Shown one piece after another: positions 20,652 to 30,734 of a stretch of 64,000 nucleotides of DNA (the first letter of the stretch is position 1; every line of letters starts with the position of its first letter). The notes beneath the pieces are model-generated. The model searched no databases, was not told where the DNA came from, and saw only the letters and a list, made by a program, of their open reading frames with translations. The stretch is from Nematopogon swammerdamellus (Eukaryota > Arthropoda > Insecta > Lepidoptera > Adelidae). The translations under genes were made by a program, and so were the position numbers. The DNA lies in the NCBI GenBank assembly GCA_946902875.1, contig OX336343.1, forward strand, positions 21,561,596 to 21,625,595, in the 5' to 3' direction.

Positions 20652-21000
20652 TTTTTTTTTTATGGGAACTGACACGGTTGGCTACATCAACTACAACATC
20701 CGTGATGTCAGCCCATAACACCGGGTGAACTTGGTGCCACGTCAGTGCTTCCCTTCGGTCGTGCCGGCTATACTGAACTGGACGGAAAACACAAACTATT
20801 TACATAGCCGTTTCGGCCGACGTTTCATTCAGTAGCGATCGTACCAACCCGGGCGGGATAAACCCTACCATCTAGTAAGGTAAGAAGGGAAGGGACCTAC
20901 AGTTTTACGTGAAATCCGAAACACGGTCAGCCTCCAACGGTCGAGCGGTCACCCATTCAAGAGTCGACCGACCGCACCACTGAGCTACCGAGGCTGACAA
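20652..21000 (-). mobile_element. SINE-B, short-head copy
   Basis: Full tail and body; the head has lost most of the 5S-like block, passing from ggtcacccattcaag straight to agtcgaccgaccgcaccact. The A-box end (actgagctaccgaggctgac) is kept. Confidence 0.85.
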
Positions 21001-21745
21001 AGGGGGGTTCTATCTACAGCTAAAACAAAAGCAACGTCTTATACTATACATTATTATTTCAGTCTGTTTCCTCGACCAAAAATACACATAGGTAACTTCC
21101 ACCGAACGTCGGCAAAAAGCACCTACTTAGCAAAAAAATACTTGCAAAGCACTCCACTTTCAAATTGTTCCAAGCTGACAGTCCATTTCCCTACGATTTT
21201 CACATCAGCCAAGCAACCGAGCGTATTACGTTATATTACTATTGCGACCAAGCTTCAAAAGAACGCACTAGCTCGCCGATAGATGGCGTTCGTACAACTC
21301 CTTTGCAGAAGGAAAACTCCGAAGCTTTTACTAAAATATGTTTTAAAGGAAAAGATAGCGAAGCCTTGAGACAACAAAACCCTAATTAAGTGGACAATGA
21401 CAACAACAAAAAAAGGGAAAATTTTCGCAAAAAAAAAAAAACTATTGTCCCTCTTGCGGATAAAATGGGAACAATATGAAATACTGCGAGGGAATAAACG
21501 GAATATTAGACGCGGGTCGTTTTAATTAGTTAATTTTGAACTCACTTCTGAAAGAATTCTAAGACTCATTTCGTACAATATAAGGTTTAGAATGCTTTGA
21601 AAATGGAACGAAATGGCGCGAAACACCAAGTTTTGTATGCGGCGACACGGTTGCTGGGGGCAACGGCGAGCAGTTGCGCGCGCATGTACCACCACACACG
21701 CAACGCGCCGCCTACGTGTGTATATTCTAACGATGTTTGTATATG

Positions 21746-21759
21746 TTTTTATACTACAG
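21746..21759 (+). promoter_or_regulatory. 3' splice site of the Ggamma exon
   Basis: A T-rich tract (tttttatactacag) ends in AG immediately before the exon base at 21760, ten bases upstream of the ATG in a gcgcgATGG context. Together with the donor at 21883 it defines the exon as 21760-21882. Confidence 0.75.
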
Positions 21760-21769
21760 ATTCTGCGCG

Positions 21770-21882
21770 ATGGATCCCAGTATTCTCGCAGCCATGGATA
21801 AGGACGCATTGAAGAAACAAATCGAGAACATGAAATATCAGGCATCCATGGAGCGTTGGCCGCTCTCCAAAAGCATTGCCGC
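21770..21882 (+). CDS. Ggamma30A: G-protein gamma subunit, first coding exon
   Basis: This exon encodes 37 codons plus two bases. The product starts MDPSILAAMDKDALKKQ, then IENMKYQASMERWPLSKSIA. This is very close to the N-terminus of Drosophila Ggamma30A, the gamma subunit of the phototransduction G protein, which forms an obligate dimer with a beta subunit and is prenylated at its C-terminal CAAX box on the membrane. The region shown is the N-terminal coiled-coil helix that contacts the beta subunit. An acceptor (tttttatactacag, ending 21759) lies ten bases before the ATG, so a 5' non-coding exon must lie upstream. The exon ends GCCGC then gtgagt at 21883, phase 2. I did not find the second coding exon with the CAAX end. 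The gene name is by similarity; orthology is inferred. Confidence 0.9.
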
Positions 21883-21888
21883 GTGAGT
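21883..21888 (+). promoter_or_regulatory. 5' splice donor GTGAGT of the Ggamma exon
   Basis: gtgagt directly follows the codon fragment GC. It splits the family-conserved helix after SIA, where a phase-2 intron would complete the next residue from the following exon. Confidence 0.8.
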
Positions 21889-21959
21889 CGATATTCTGTT
21901 ACTATCTGCTAATATAATATTGTATATTATTTAATATATATACTGCGGTTAGTGGTTAA

Positions 21960-22248
21960 TGAGGACACCCCCGTATTTCCGGAGGCCGCGCTGCAAAAAA
22001 TGAGTGTTCTATATTTGTGACTTTTCACTCATTGTTCACTGTCTACTTGTCTGCAGTGTGCGGAAGTGCGGTTCAGTCAGCTTTTTCTAGTGTTCAAAAA
22101 GTTCGTTTTTGCAGACAGAACCCTTTTTTAGCGTTTTAATTGTGGCTATATTTTCTGTGTGTGTACGTCGTGATTAAAAGTCGTACCTATGTAGTGAAAT
22201 GCTTAACGTAAGTGTAACAAAGTGTGAGCGATTTTGCGAATAGAAGTA
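21960..22248 (+). other. Intronic stretch with promoter-like and donor-like signals
   Basis: Contains an initiator-like ggttcagtcag at 22072 and, further on, atgcttaacgtaagtg at 22199, a start codon followed by a strong donor. This could be an alternative first exon or a LINE 5' end, but there is no other support. Confidence 0.2.
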
Positions 22249-22625
22249 TTTTTTTAAATGGAAACTGACACGGTTCGCTGCATCACCTACAACATCCGCG
22301 ATGTCAGCCCATAACACCGGGTGAACTAGGTGCCGTGTCAGTGCTTCCCTTCATATCATGTCGGCTTCACTGAACTGGGCGGAAAACAAGGAATATTTAC
22401 ATAGCCGTTTCGACCGACACGTATCATTCAGTGCGGTGTTATTAACCCGGGCGGGATAAACCCTACCATCTAGTAAGATAAGAAGGGAAGGGACCTATAG
22501 TTTTGCGTGGAATCTGAACCACGGTCAGCTTCCAACGGTCGAGCGGTCACCCATCCAAGTACTGACCGCGTCCAGGTGTGCTTAACAACAGTCAACCGAC
22601 CGTACCAGTGAGCTACCGAGGCTGA
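22249..22625 (-). mobile_element. SINE-B in the Ggamma intron, with likely target duplication
   Basis: Short-head subfamily (aggtgtgcttaacaacagtc in plus orientation). It is flanked by gaagtattttt on both sides (22243 and 22624), a probable target-site duplication of about 10 bp. This insertion lies 370 bp downstream of the host exon donor. Confidence 0.85.
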
Positions 22626-22692
22626 AGTATTTTTCGTTTACATAATTTTATTCCAACAACCGTATTTGGTTGACTAAGGACGTTTTAGTTTT

Positions 22693-22918
22693 ATAGAAAA
22701 CAAGCTGTGCCCGCGGCTCCGCCCGCTCTCATATTTCACTTCACTGCTAACCTCATAAGCTATTTAGCGTGATAGTAAGTAGCCTATAGTTGATGGGAAG
22801 AATCAAGCTATCCGTAGAATTTTGTTTTATTAAAATCGGTTCAGTGGTTCTCGAGTTATAAGCGGACAGACAGACACTCAGACAGACAGAAAGCAGACGT
22901 TGGATTTTATTATAGGTA
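22693..22918 (-). mobile_element. Short Helitron-like element
   Basis: Reverse-complement copy of 14595-14807, nearly identical, including the shared flank ttataggtaa at its right side. Its GC-rich end (gcccgcggctccgcccgctc) lies at the left. Confidence 0.65.
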
Positions 22919-23032
22919 ATTATAGGTAAGGAAATAAGGAAATTAAAATATTTGCAATGAAGCATTAATTGTTTAAAATTTGATTCCGTGCTTATTAAAT
23001 AAAATGTGATACTCCATGTTATTATCTTTATA

Positions 23033-23110
23033 GAAAGCGCGAAATGTGGCGTCGAGCCACCCATATGGTGTCTAACGACGCCCATGGACATCCGTTGATT
23101 ATATTGCAAA
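23033..23110 (-). repeat. LINE 3' UTR scrap (family of 49541)
   Basis: Reads gaaagcgcgaaatgtggcgt, gtgtctaacgacgcccatgg and acatccg, the reverse complement of the 3' end of the LINE at 49541-49989. Confidence 0.65.
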
Positions 23111-23439
23111 CGTGATTATATTGCAAACTCTGGAGAAAAACGACAAACGCAAAAACCGGCCAAATGCGAGAGGGTCTCCCGGATCGTTAAAAATTATTTT
23201 TGTAAAAGATTACAAAATTAAATGTGTTTTGAACAACACCAACTACCACGCAATCCACAGTGCGATGGTCCCCCGACGCACTGGTCCGAGCCAGTGCACC
23301 GAGCTGTCCGTTCGCGTGTGATGCGTGCGAGTGAGACACGTGTGGGCACTAGCGACCGCCGACCGCTAACTGAGGCTGAGGCGAGCGGTCGCCGAACCAT
23401 TACACAAGTTTGCGTTTTCTCACCATTACAACAAGCAAT

Positions 23440-23827
23440 CAATCAATCAATACTAATAATAAATCTGTAAGGGATGGTCATGGAGTAAGTTACTTTGTTT
23501 TATGAGATATTGTGTTTGTAGACTCTATGTATGATACTAAAACATAAATTGACGATTTTCAGAAATATTTTCTGTATGTATGTATGTTCCTCCATAACTC
23601 TTCACCGATCATCCTAATTCGATGAAACTTAGTACAAGCACATTTAACATACGGGACACAGGATAGACTAAATAAAATTCAGTTCCGGTTACGCTAAGAT
23701 GTGACTCTCATACAAACCGAATTGTTTCGCGCACCGAAATAAAGGTACGCTATCGGGTAGCGGGCTTACTTAATTTCTTCTTTTTACATACGAATTTTAC
23801 GTGAGTGAAGCCGCGTGCATGAGCTAG
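23440..23827 (+). mobile_element. Non-autonomous Helitron-like element (~385 bp)
   Basis: From caatactaataataaatctg through gggatggtcatggagtaag, ctccataactcttcaccgat, ggatagactaaataaaattc and cgaaataaaggtacgc to gtgagtgaagccgcgtgcat and gagctagtt. The ending CTAGTT after a GC-rich stretch fits Helitron 3' ends. Related copies are at 14030, 50770, 51098-54000 and 59315. It has no coding sequence. Confidence 0.65.
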
Positions 23828-24088
23828 TTACAAATAAACAAATTCTTAGTCTCTTAGTTCTTACGACATCCCGAATAACTGAGAATATTATGTTTTCTTC
23901 GTGTTACGTATTTTCAGTTTCCAACGTACATTTTACGCAAAGCTAAATTAAATTATGAAATTACCGAAAGCCCCAAACTGAGTTAACGAAGAGAATTGGC
24001 GTAGCAGTTAATACTTACATTAAAACGAGCGAATTTGAGCCTTAGTTCGTTGACTAAGGGATCGGGGCAGATAAATAAATTTGGTGTA

Positions 24089-24330
24089 GGATTTTTTTTC
24101 ATGTAATCCGGTATGGGTGGCCGAATCGGAGGGGCCAAAGCATTGTCTCCGACCAGCCAATATCAGCTCCGAGAAGGTAGGTACCATACCGGACACTTCC
24201 CTGGATTGCCGGCTATACTGGACTAGAGGAGAACACAACCGAGGCTGCTATGCGGCCATCTTACACCCAGTACGGTGGTACCAACCCAGTCGGCTACAAT
24301 TTGAGTCTACCACCTAGTAAGGGGGCAAGG
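24089..24330 (-). mobile_element. SINE-A, 3' half (split copy)
   Basis: Tail and body of a SINE-A, ending cctagtaagggggcaagg. The remainder of the same copy continues at 25858 after a 1527-bp insertion. Confidence 0.85.
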
Positions 24331-24865
24331 CATTGAGCTATACGTTGTACTAGAGGATATACTAAGGGCAAGTACTTTCGCCCCATCGAAGAGAGTTGAC
24401 TAACAAACTTCCTGTCAGTCGACTCCCGGCGGCCATCGATGTTAGTCATGTGTACTTCAACGCTTACACAATAAACTTCGCGCGAAGCGAGACACTAAAT
24501 ACGGACTGTGCTACAGTGCGAGCGAGAGTTGTAGATTCATGATTATTTCAGGGTTGTCGGTTTCACTAATACATATTTGTGAAACCGACTAAACATTTCT
24601 AAAAAATAAGTAATATTTTATGTGTAAGTATCTTAGTTCAATTTATTAATGTATTCGTTTATTTACAGATTTTTATTAATTTATTTATGCACATAATTAA
24701 TTAATTTATTTTAATTTTTATTTATTAATTATTATTACCGTGTTGTCACCAGTGATAGTAATAGGTAGGGCTTATTTACCTAAACTTCGAGGAACAGAGT
24801 AAAAAATTGGAGACTTCCTTACGACAATATTTTTTTCCGGTTTAATAATATTCATGATGTTTTAA

Positions 24866-24911
24866 TTTCGCAATTTAAAAAAAGTGGCCACTTTTTTTAA
24901 ATCGCGAAATA
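24866..24911. repeat. Hairpin inside the TIR element
   Basis: atttcgcaatttaaaaaaag and tgg are followed at once by cca and ctttttttaaatcgcgaaat. The two halves are almost perfect reverse complements with no loop. Confidence 0.75.
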
Positions 24912-24964
24912 AAAAAATATTATCAAAACAATTACTTATAGTTTTTGAGAAAATCGATCTTATC

Positions 24965-25075
24965 AATAAAATGGCGCCTCTCTGAGCGTGGCTTTGTGAG
25001 TAGAGGTCTTTTTGGCTCAGTCGAATGTACCACTGGTCCCTCGGCACAGCCGTTGACTTACATAAAAAAAATTTT
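24965..25075 (+). mobile_element. SINE-like tail fragment
   Basis: Contains ctctgagcgtggctttgtga, tttggctcagtcgaatgta, tccctcggcacagcc and a final acttacataaaaaaaa. It resembles the fragment at 46575-46695 and, less closely, the SINE-A tail. Confidence 0.5.
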
Positions 25076-25857
25076 AAGACCCTTTTTTTTTAATAATGTT
25101 CTCATATTTCAATTAATTCAATTTTATTAATTTTTTCATTACTTGAAACCCCGTTACACCTTACAAGACTCATCAGATCACGGTGAGCATGGCTAATATT
25201 ATATTAATCTTATGTTTTCCTAAAATAGAAACTTCATCATATGAATGTTTTGTTGGAGGGAATTTGTTGTATCTTTCATTATGAGGACGTTGCTATATTG
25301 AACAAAAGAAATTACAATCGTTGATTTAAAATAATAAATAAGTAAAAAAAAAAACCAACATTTTGCCTCAATCAAACGAAAAATCACTGTCATTGCACTG
25401 ACAACCCTATGCGTTCCGCAAACGCCGTGCGCGACGTAATTCAGCGCTGCACATCGTTAGACGATCGCTATTTATTTTAATACTGGTGCTGCGTGCAGCG
25501 TTTATATTTAGCTTCACAGCTGCTTAATACCCCGATTCATTCCACAAACTCCGCCTACTTACCAACACCACCGAATATATATTGCCAACACTGATGGCCC
25601 GCCTGTCTGTGTTAGCTCGTGCACAACGTAATTGCAGCGCTGCACATCGTTAGACGCTCGCAATTTATTTTACTACTGTTGCTGCGTGCAGCGTTTACTT
25701 AGCTTCACAGCTGCTTCACGGCGTATGCGTCACAGAATAGATACTGCTTGCATTCCCCCGCCCGCTCCACCTTTCCTCATACCGCAGTTTTTGTTGTCAA
25801 AGATTCGTTTAATCTTTCTTAGTAGCGTTTCCTCTAGTATAACATTATTTCTCTATG

Positions 25858-26036
25858 GGGCAAGGGAAGGGACCTACAGTTTTACACCGGTTCCGAACGG
25901 TGATGCAGCAGGTGTAGATATGCACGTAGAATTTTTTTTCGTCAGAAAAAACTCATTGGTTCACGCCGACCGGATTCGAACCTCGGACCTCTCGCATGAG
26001 AAGCCGATGCCCAAACCACTCGGACACCCGCGGCTT
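25858..26036 (-). mobile_element. SINE-A, 5' half (split copy)
   Basis: Continues the copy at 24089-24330: gggcaagggaagggacctac, the tRNA-like head with the B-box region cggattcgaacctcgg and A-box region. The head ends cactcggacacccgcgg. Confidence 0.85.
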
Positions 26037-26164
26037 GAATTAAAGCAAGTGCGACACGCACACAGAGCTTTCCGGACCACAAAAAAATTGGGAAAAAAAA
26101 CAAGTTTCTTCCCCTTAATTTTCCACTTTTCAATTGTTTTGTATAACAAACACAATTGTTGTTA

Positions 26165-26290
26165 TATCCGCCAAAATAATACAATTTTATTTGATAGGTA
26201 GTTATAGTTTATTGAATAATTTTAATTTATAAATTGTGAATAATATTACTGTCAAATTGTTTAAGTTTCAATAAATATCTATGTACAAAT
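26165..26290 (+). repeat. LINE 3' UTR scrap (family of 61204)
   Basis: ttttatttgataggtagtta, ataattttaatttata and attgtgaa match the AT-rich tail of the LINE end at 61380-61445. Confidence 0.45.
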
Positions 26291-26329
26291 GAATTTTTTT
26301 TTATGATATTTTAAATAATACATATTATG

Positions 26330-26420
26330 TGAAAATTGGAACCGGCTAGCTATTACGGTTCCAAAGATACAGCCATCGGACGGACGGACGGACGGACAGA
26401 CAGACAGATAGAAGTTGTAT
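26330..26420 (-). repeat. TCTG-repeat family fragment with GGAC run
   Basis: attacggttccaaagataca then gccatcggacggacggacgg and cagacagacagata. Only the centre of the repeat is present. Confidence 0.55.
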
Positions 26421-26784
26421 GCTTAGTAATAGGCATCCGATCTAATAGGTCTCAGTTTATGTGCTGCAGCTCCCTATCGGGTCCTGTTTGAATTAAGTGC
26501 CATGTCAGCACTGACCTTCCGTTTAGTCTATTGAATACCAAAATTATTCAACACAAAATCGTACGCCTTGAGACACAGGAAACTTCATTCAAAGAACCCC
26601 CTCAAAGCGTTCAAGAATTCCGTCCGAGAACTTTGGCCGTTCTCCACTGCTTCTTGAAATATCTCGCCTTTGCGCAATCAGTGCAGCGAGCACTAAAGGG
26701 GAATCGGCGAAAAGAGAGAATTCAAAAGCATATAAGTCGCATCGACACGAGGAGATGATGATAAATTGTAAAATGGTGTGCACA

Positions 26785-27765
26785 TAGGGTTACCATACAT
26801 CAGCATCTGTCCCGACATGTCAGGATTTTTAGGCTCTTATCAGGATTGCGGCCGGATTTTGGAACTTGTCAGGATTTTTTGATTTTTCAATGAAGTACCT
26901 ACATCAGATTTATAAATTATTTTTTTATTATTAGAAATTAGTAAAGAACGGTAATGTTATTACTAATTAGAGTAAATTACACAGCAATAAACTTTAACAG
27001 AAACATAATCATCTATACCAACAACTTTGGTAATATTAGGCAAATTAAGTAAGCATAAATTACATATAGATTTTTACCATCTTTGGGTGGCGTTTGAGAT
27101 GAAATGAAATGAAGTTTGAAAATTTAAAAAACCCCCGACCCTTAAAAAGTGAAAAATAATTTCCGGTTACTTACTTAAAGGAGTCGGGAGACCGCTAAGT
27201 AAACTCCCGCGCAGCTCTGAGTTTTTATATTTTATTTACTTAGCGGTCCCCCGAATCCTTTAATTAAGTAACCGGAAATTATTTTTGACTTTTTAAGGGT
27301 CGGGGTTTTTTTAAATTTGCAATTTAACTTAATTTCAAGCTTTCTTAAAAAAACCGCATGAAAATCGGTCCACTTTTTAAGATAATACATGTTTTATCAC
27401 TTAATTACTTGATTACAAACATAGCTAAGAACCATCCCGATTAAACAAGCTTCCTAATAAAAAAAACCGCATCCAAATCTGTCAATCCGTTTGGGAGCTA
27501 CGATGCCACAGACAGACACACACACACACACACACACCCTCACACACCCTCGCATACGTCAAACTTATAACACCCCTCCGTTTTTTTCGTCGGGGGTTAA
27601 AAATTGAGTTGAAATGGAGTTCGACCAATGAGTCCTGCCCCCGCGCCAAAGCATAAACAAATATCTGAAAGTTAATTACGTTGGCAACAAAATGTCAGGA
27701 CTTTTCTATGGAAATTAGGCTTTTTGTCAGGACTTTTCAATTTTTCATCTGGTAACCCTATATGC
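26785..27765. mobile_element. ~980-bp element with tagggttacc ends, hosting repeat F
   Basis: The left end tagggttaccatacatc and right end catctggtaaccctata are inverted. GTGCACA lies just outside both (26778-26784 and 27766-27772), a possible target duplication. The subterminal motif gtcaggattttt or gtcaggactttt recurs on both sides. A repeat F copy occupies the middle. hAT-like is the likeliest class; no transposase is present. Confidence 0.5.
27110..27602 (-). repeat. Repeat F copy with internal palindrome and CA run
   Basis: Contains aacccccgacccttaaaaag, then an imperfect palindrome about 170 bp long centred near 27215 (ccggttacttacttaaagga / taattaagtaaccgg). Then come gtccactttttaagataata, a (CA)n run at 27512-27540 and ataacacccctccgttttt with gtcgggggttaa. 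Other copies are at 28040, 56545 and 57350. Confidence 0.7.
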
Positions 27766-28039
27766 GTGCACAGAGACGAAGATGGCAGGATTTTAAGTTT
27801 GCGTATGTAAAACCCACGAAAATCGATGAACAAAAGGGTGGTCAGCATCTTTTCATTTCATACAATTAATGAGAAAATTGCATTCTAGTGGACTGACTAT
27901 GCGTGCTAGAAGGAAATAGCTACGGAAACATTTGAACCCCGGCTCCGAGGTGAATACCTAACTACACCTAATCCGGTGTACTTAATATAAACGCTACTAT
28001 AGGTAGCGTTTATACAATCTACTTTAAGAATTATAGGAT

Positions 28040-28495
28040 GAAAAAATCCCCGACCCAAAGTAAAAAATAATTTCCATTTACTTACTTAAGGGGTGGGTGG
28101 ACGGCTAAGTAAATTCCCTCACAGCTCTGAGTTTTTATATTTTATTTACTTATCGGTCCACCGACTCTAAATGGAAAATAACTAAATGGAAATTATTTTT
28201 GACTTTTTAAGGGGCGGGGTTTTAAAATTTGTAATTTAACTTTTATTTGAAAATAAAAAAAAAATCGCATGCAAATCGGTCCACTTTTTAAGACAATACA
28301 TTTTTTTATTACTAATTTCTTAATTACTTGATTACAAACCATCCCGATTAAACAAGCGTCCTAATAAAAAAAACCGCATCCAAATCGATCTATCCGTTTG
28401 GGAGCTACGATGCCACAGACACACACACACACTCACACACACACACACGTCAAACTTATAACACCCCTCCGTTTTTTGCGTCGGGTGTTAAAAAG
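28040..28495 (-). repeat. Repeat F copy
   Basis: Same order as 27110-27602: ccccgacccaaagt, palindromic ccatttacttacttaagggg / aaatggaaattatttt, ggtccactttttaagacaat, a (CA)n run at about 28420-28448 and acacccctccgttttttgcg. Confidence 0.7.
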
Positions 28496-28499
28496 AAGG

Positions 28500-28842
28500 G
28501 CTCCATTCGCAATGTAACGAAAAACCGACGAAGAAACAGGATCCGTTTCGAACGCAATCACTCGGGTTATCAGAACGTTTTCATATTAGATTTCTTCTCT
28601 CTGCCTTTGTGAAATGCGCACCGAGCTGTGACCTCGTTAGGTGTACGTCTGTAATTTATTTAAATGTATATTTTTTGTATGTATTTCCCGATGGAGTTGG
28701 CAGAGACGTAGAATCTGTACGCACCACGGTACTGTCACACTGTGACGTAATCTTTCTCTCGCCTAATTTCATACATTATCTTTGCGTAACCTATCGGGAA
28801 ACAGACGTGTTGAATCGTATCAGATAGTAGGCAGTATTTAGA
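28500..28842. other. No recognisable feature
   Basis: About 340 bp of mixed composition. A 72-codon frame (28609-28827) has no recognisable motif and no repeat copies elsewhere; its reality is doubtful. Confidence 0.35.
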
Positions 28843-29244
28843 GCGGCGGGTGGCCGAATGGTTTGGGCATCGGCTTCTCATGCGGGAGGTCCGAGGTTCG
28901 AATCCGGTCGGCGTGTACCAATGAGTTTTTTCTAACGAAAAAATTTACGTGCATACCTACACCCGCTGCTTCACCGTTTGGAACCGGTGTAAAACTGTAG
29001 GTCCCTTCCCTTGCCCCTTACTAGGTGGTAGGCTCAAATTGTAGCCGACTGGGTTGGTACCACCGTACTGGATGTAAGATGGCCGCAAGCAACCTCGGTT
29101 GTGTTCTCCTCTAGTCCAGTATAGCCAGCAATCCAGGGAAGTCTCCGGTATGGCACCTACCTTCTCGGAGGTGATATTGGCTGGTTAGAGCATGTGCTTT
29201 GGCCCCTCCGACTCAGCCACCCATACCGGATTACATAAAAAAAA
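28843..29244 (+). mobile_element. SINE-A, full length
   Basis: gcggcgggtggccgaatggt opens the head; A box TGGCCGAATGG and B box GGTTCGAATCC are exact. Body and tail follow to ccggattacataaaaaaaa. It shares variants (gatggccgcaagcaacctcg, ggctggttagagcatgtg) with the copy at 55975-56388, marking a subfamily. Confidence 0.92.
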
Positions 29245-29249
29245 GGGTT

Positions 29250-29308
29250 TTTTTTATGGAATACATCCGTGATGTCAGCCCATATCACCGGGTGAACTAG
29301 GTGCCATG
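29250..29308 (-). mobile_element. SINE-B tail fragment
   Basis: Poly-T, atggaatacatccgtgatgt, cagcccatatcaccgggtga, actaggtgccatg. The copy is cut at 29308, where the palindromic tandem unit begins. Confidence 0.7.
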
Positions 29309-29727
29309 AACACGCTACGCCGTGTTCTCCGCATCATTTTGTACGGAGAAACGGAGCGGCGCCTCTAGTGATAGATTTGCGAACTTCGTTTCTCCATACA
29401 AAATGATGCGCAGAACACGGGGCGGTGCGTAGCGTAGTATGCGGTGCAGGTTTTAGGGTACAGTACCCTAATCACGAGATTACACGTACTACGCTACGCA
29501 CGCTACGCCGTGTTCTGCGCATCATTTTGAATGGAGAAACGGAGCAGCGCCTCTAGTGATAGATTTGCGAACTTCGTTTCTCTATACAAAATTATGCGGA
29601 GAACACGGGGCGGTGCGTAGCGTAGTACGCGGTGCAGGTTTTAGGGTACAGTACCCTAATCACGAGATTACACCTACTACGCTACGCACGCTACGCTGTG
29701 TTCTCCGCGTCATTTTGCAAGGATTCA
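29309..29727 (+). repeat. Tandem ~187-bp units, each a large palindrome
   Basis: The units start near 29312, 29499 and 29687 (cgctacgccgtgttctccgc, then atcattttg). Within each, that arm pairs with caaaatgatgcgcagaacac and gtgcgtagcgtag, while ctagtgatagatttgcgaac lies in the loop. Between palindromes sits ttagggtacagtaccctaat. The third unit is cut after its first arm. Confidence 0.8.
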
Positions 29728-29794
29728 GTGCTGAGAACCTAACGAATTTGACAGCACGAAGTGTACAGTTAAAAAAATTGGGTTATACCTATAT

Positions 29795-30172
29795 GTCAGT
29801 CTCGGTAGCTCAGTGTTGCGGTCTGTCGACTGTTGTTAAACCTGGGCGCGGTCAGTATTTGGATGGGTGACCGCTCGACCGTTGGAGGCTGACCGCGGTT
29901 CGGATTCCACGTAAAACTGTGGGTCGCTTCCCTTCTTATCTTACTAGGTGGTAGGGTTTATCCCGGCCGGGTTGATACCACCGCGCTCAATGATACGTCG
30001 CGTCGGTCGAAACGGCTATGTAAATAGTTTGTGTTTTCTGTCCAGTTCAGTGTAGCTGGCACGACCGAAGGGAAGCACTGACGTGGCACCAAGTTCACCC
30101 GGTGTTATGAGCTGACATCACGGATGTTGTAGGTGATGTAGCCAACCGTGTCAGTTTCCATAAAAAAAAAAA
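29795..30172 (+). mobile_element. SINE-B, full length, short-head subfamily
   Basis: Head gtcagtctcggtagctcagt, ctgtcgactgttgttaaacc, ggcgcggtcagtatttgga (5S-like), tgaccgcggttcggattcca; body and tail to gtcagtttccataaaaaaa. Frames across it are not genes. Confidence 0.9.
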
Positions 30173-30404
30173 TCACACCAAGTTTTACGTTTGTGTTTAT
30201 TATCGTTTTTACGATAGACGACGTCATGATTGTAGGTTGACGGGAAGTACCATATATAGGTTTTGATGAGTAAGTTTGCGAGTATCTAAAGAAGTAACAT
30301 AAATGGCCGTATCTTTTGATTGCGTTGACTTAGAAACTTGAATTGTTTGCACCTCCAAGAAACCGTAGACCTTAGTATTTTTTGATATTGATTTCAAACG
30401 AGTA

Positions 30405-30490
30405 AAGGTCTCTCGTTCCTGAGTAAAGGGTCTTGACATACGGACAGACGGACGGACGGACAACAAAGTTGTCCTAAAAGGTTTCGTTCG
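30405..30490 (-). repeat. GGAC/TCTG-type repeat fragment
   Basis: gacatacggacagacggacg gacgg, then caaagttgtcctaaaagg. It is related in composition to the TCTG family but its flanks differ. Confidence 0.35.
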
Positions 30491-30734
30491 TTTTTTCACT
30501 TTAGAGGTATGGAACTATAAAAATCATTACGTATTATCTGCTCAGTTGTTTATATCAGTCAAGTCAATCGGCCTAGCTAAGTTGACCAATGTAGTCCATG
30601 TATTCTTATGGTGGTGCGCGCACGTAGCGACGCGACAGCTGAGCAACTTTTTATGCTCCGAACGTACTCTTTTCTATTCTGTGTCCGAACCTCGAAACTT
30701 ATTGGCGACGCAACTGTCACCGTGTCCGTACATT

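Larger units (their letters stand above)
24331..25857. mobile_element. 1527-bp TIR element inserted in a SINE-A
   Basis: The insert is flanked by the 8-bp direct repeat gggcaagg (24323-24330 and 25858-25865), which belongs to the SINE body. Its ends are inverted repeats of about 27 bp with some 21 matches: cattgagctatacgttgtac then tagagga on the left, and the reverse complement catagagaaataatgttata then ctagagga on the right. CA termini and 8-bp duplications fit the P or hAT superfamilies. No transposase was seen, so it is non-autonomous. It contains a near-perfect hairpin (24866-24911) and a ~100-bp unit duplicated at 25428-25530 and 25618-25718 (gcagcgctgcacatcgttag). Confidence 0.75.

Noticed and set aside
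28843..28925. tRNA gene with A and B boxes
   Set aside because: The head belongs to a dispersed SINE with body, tail and poly-A; a proper cloverleaf with a standard anticodon arm cannot be formed.
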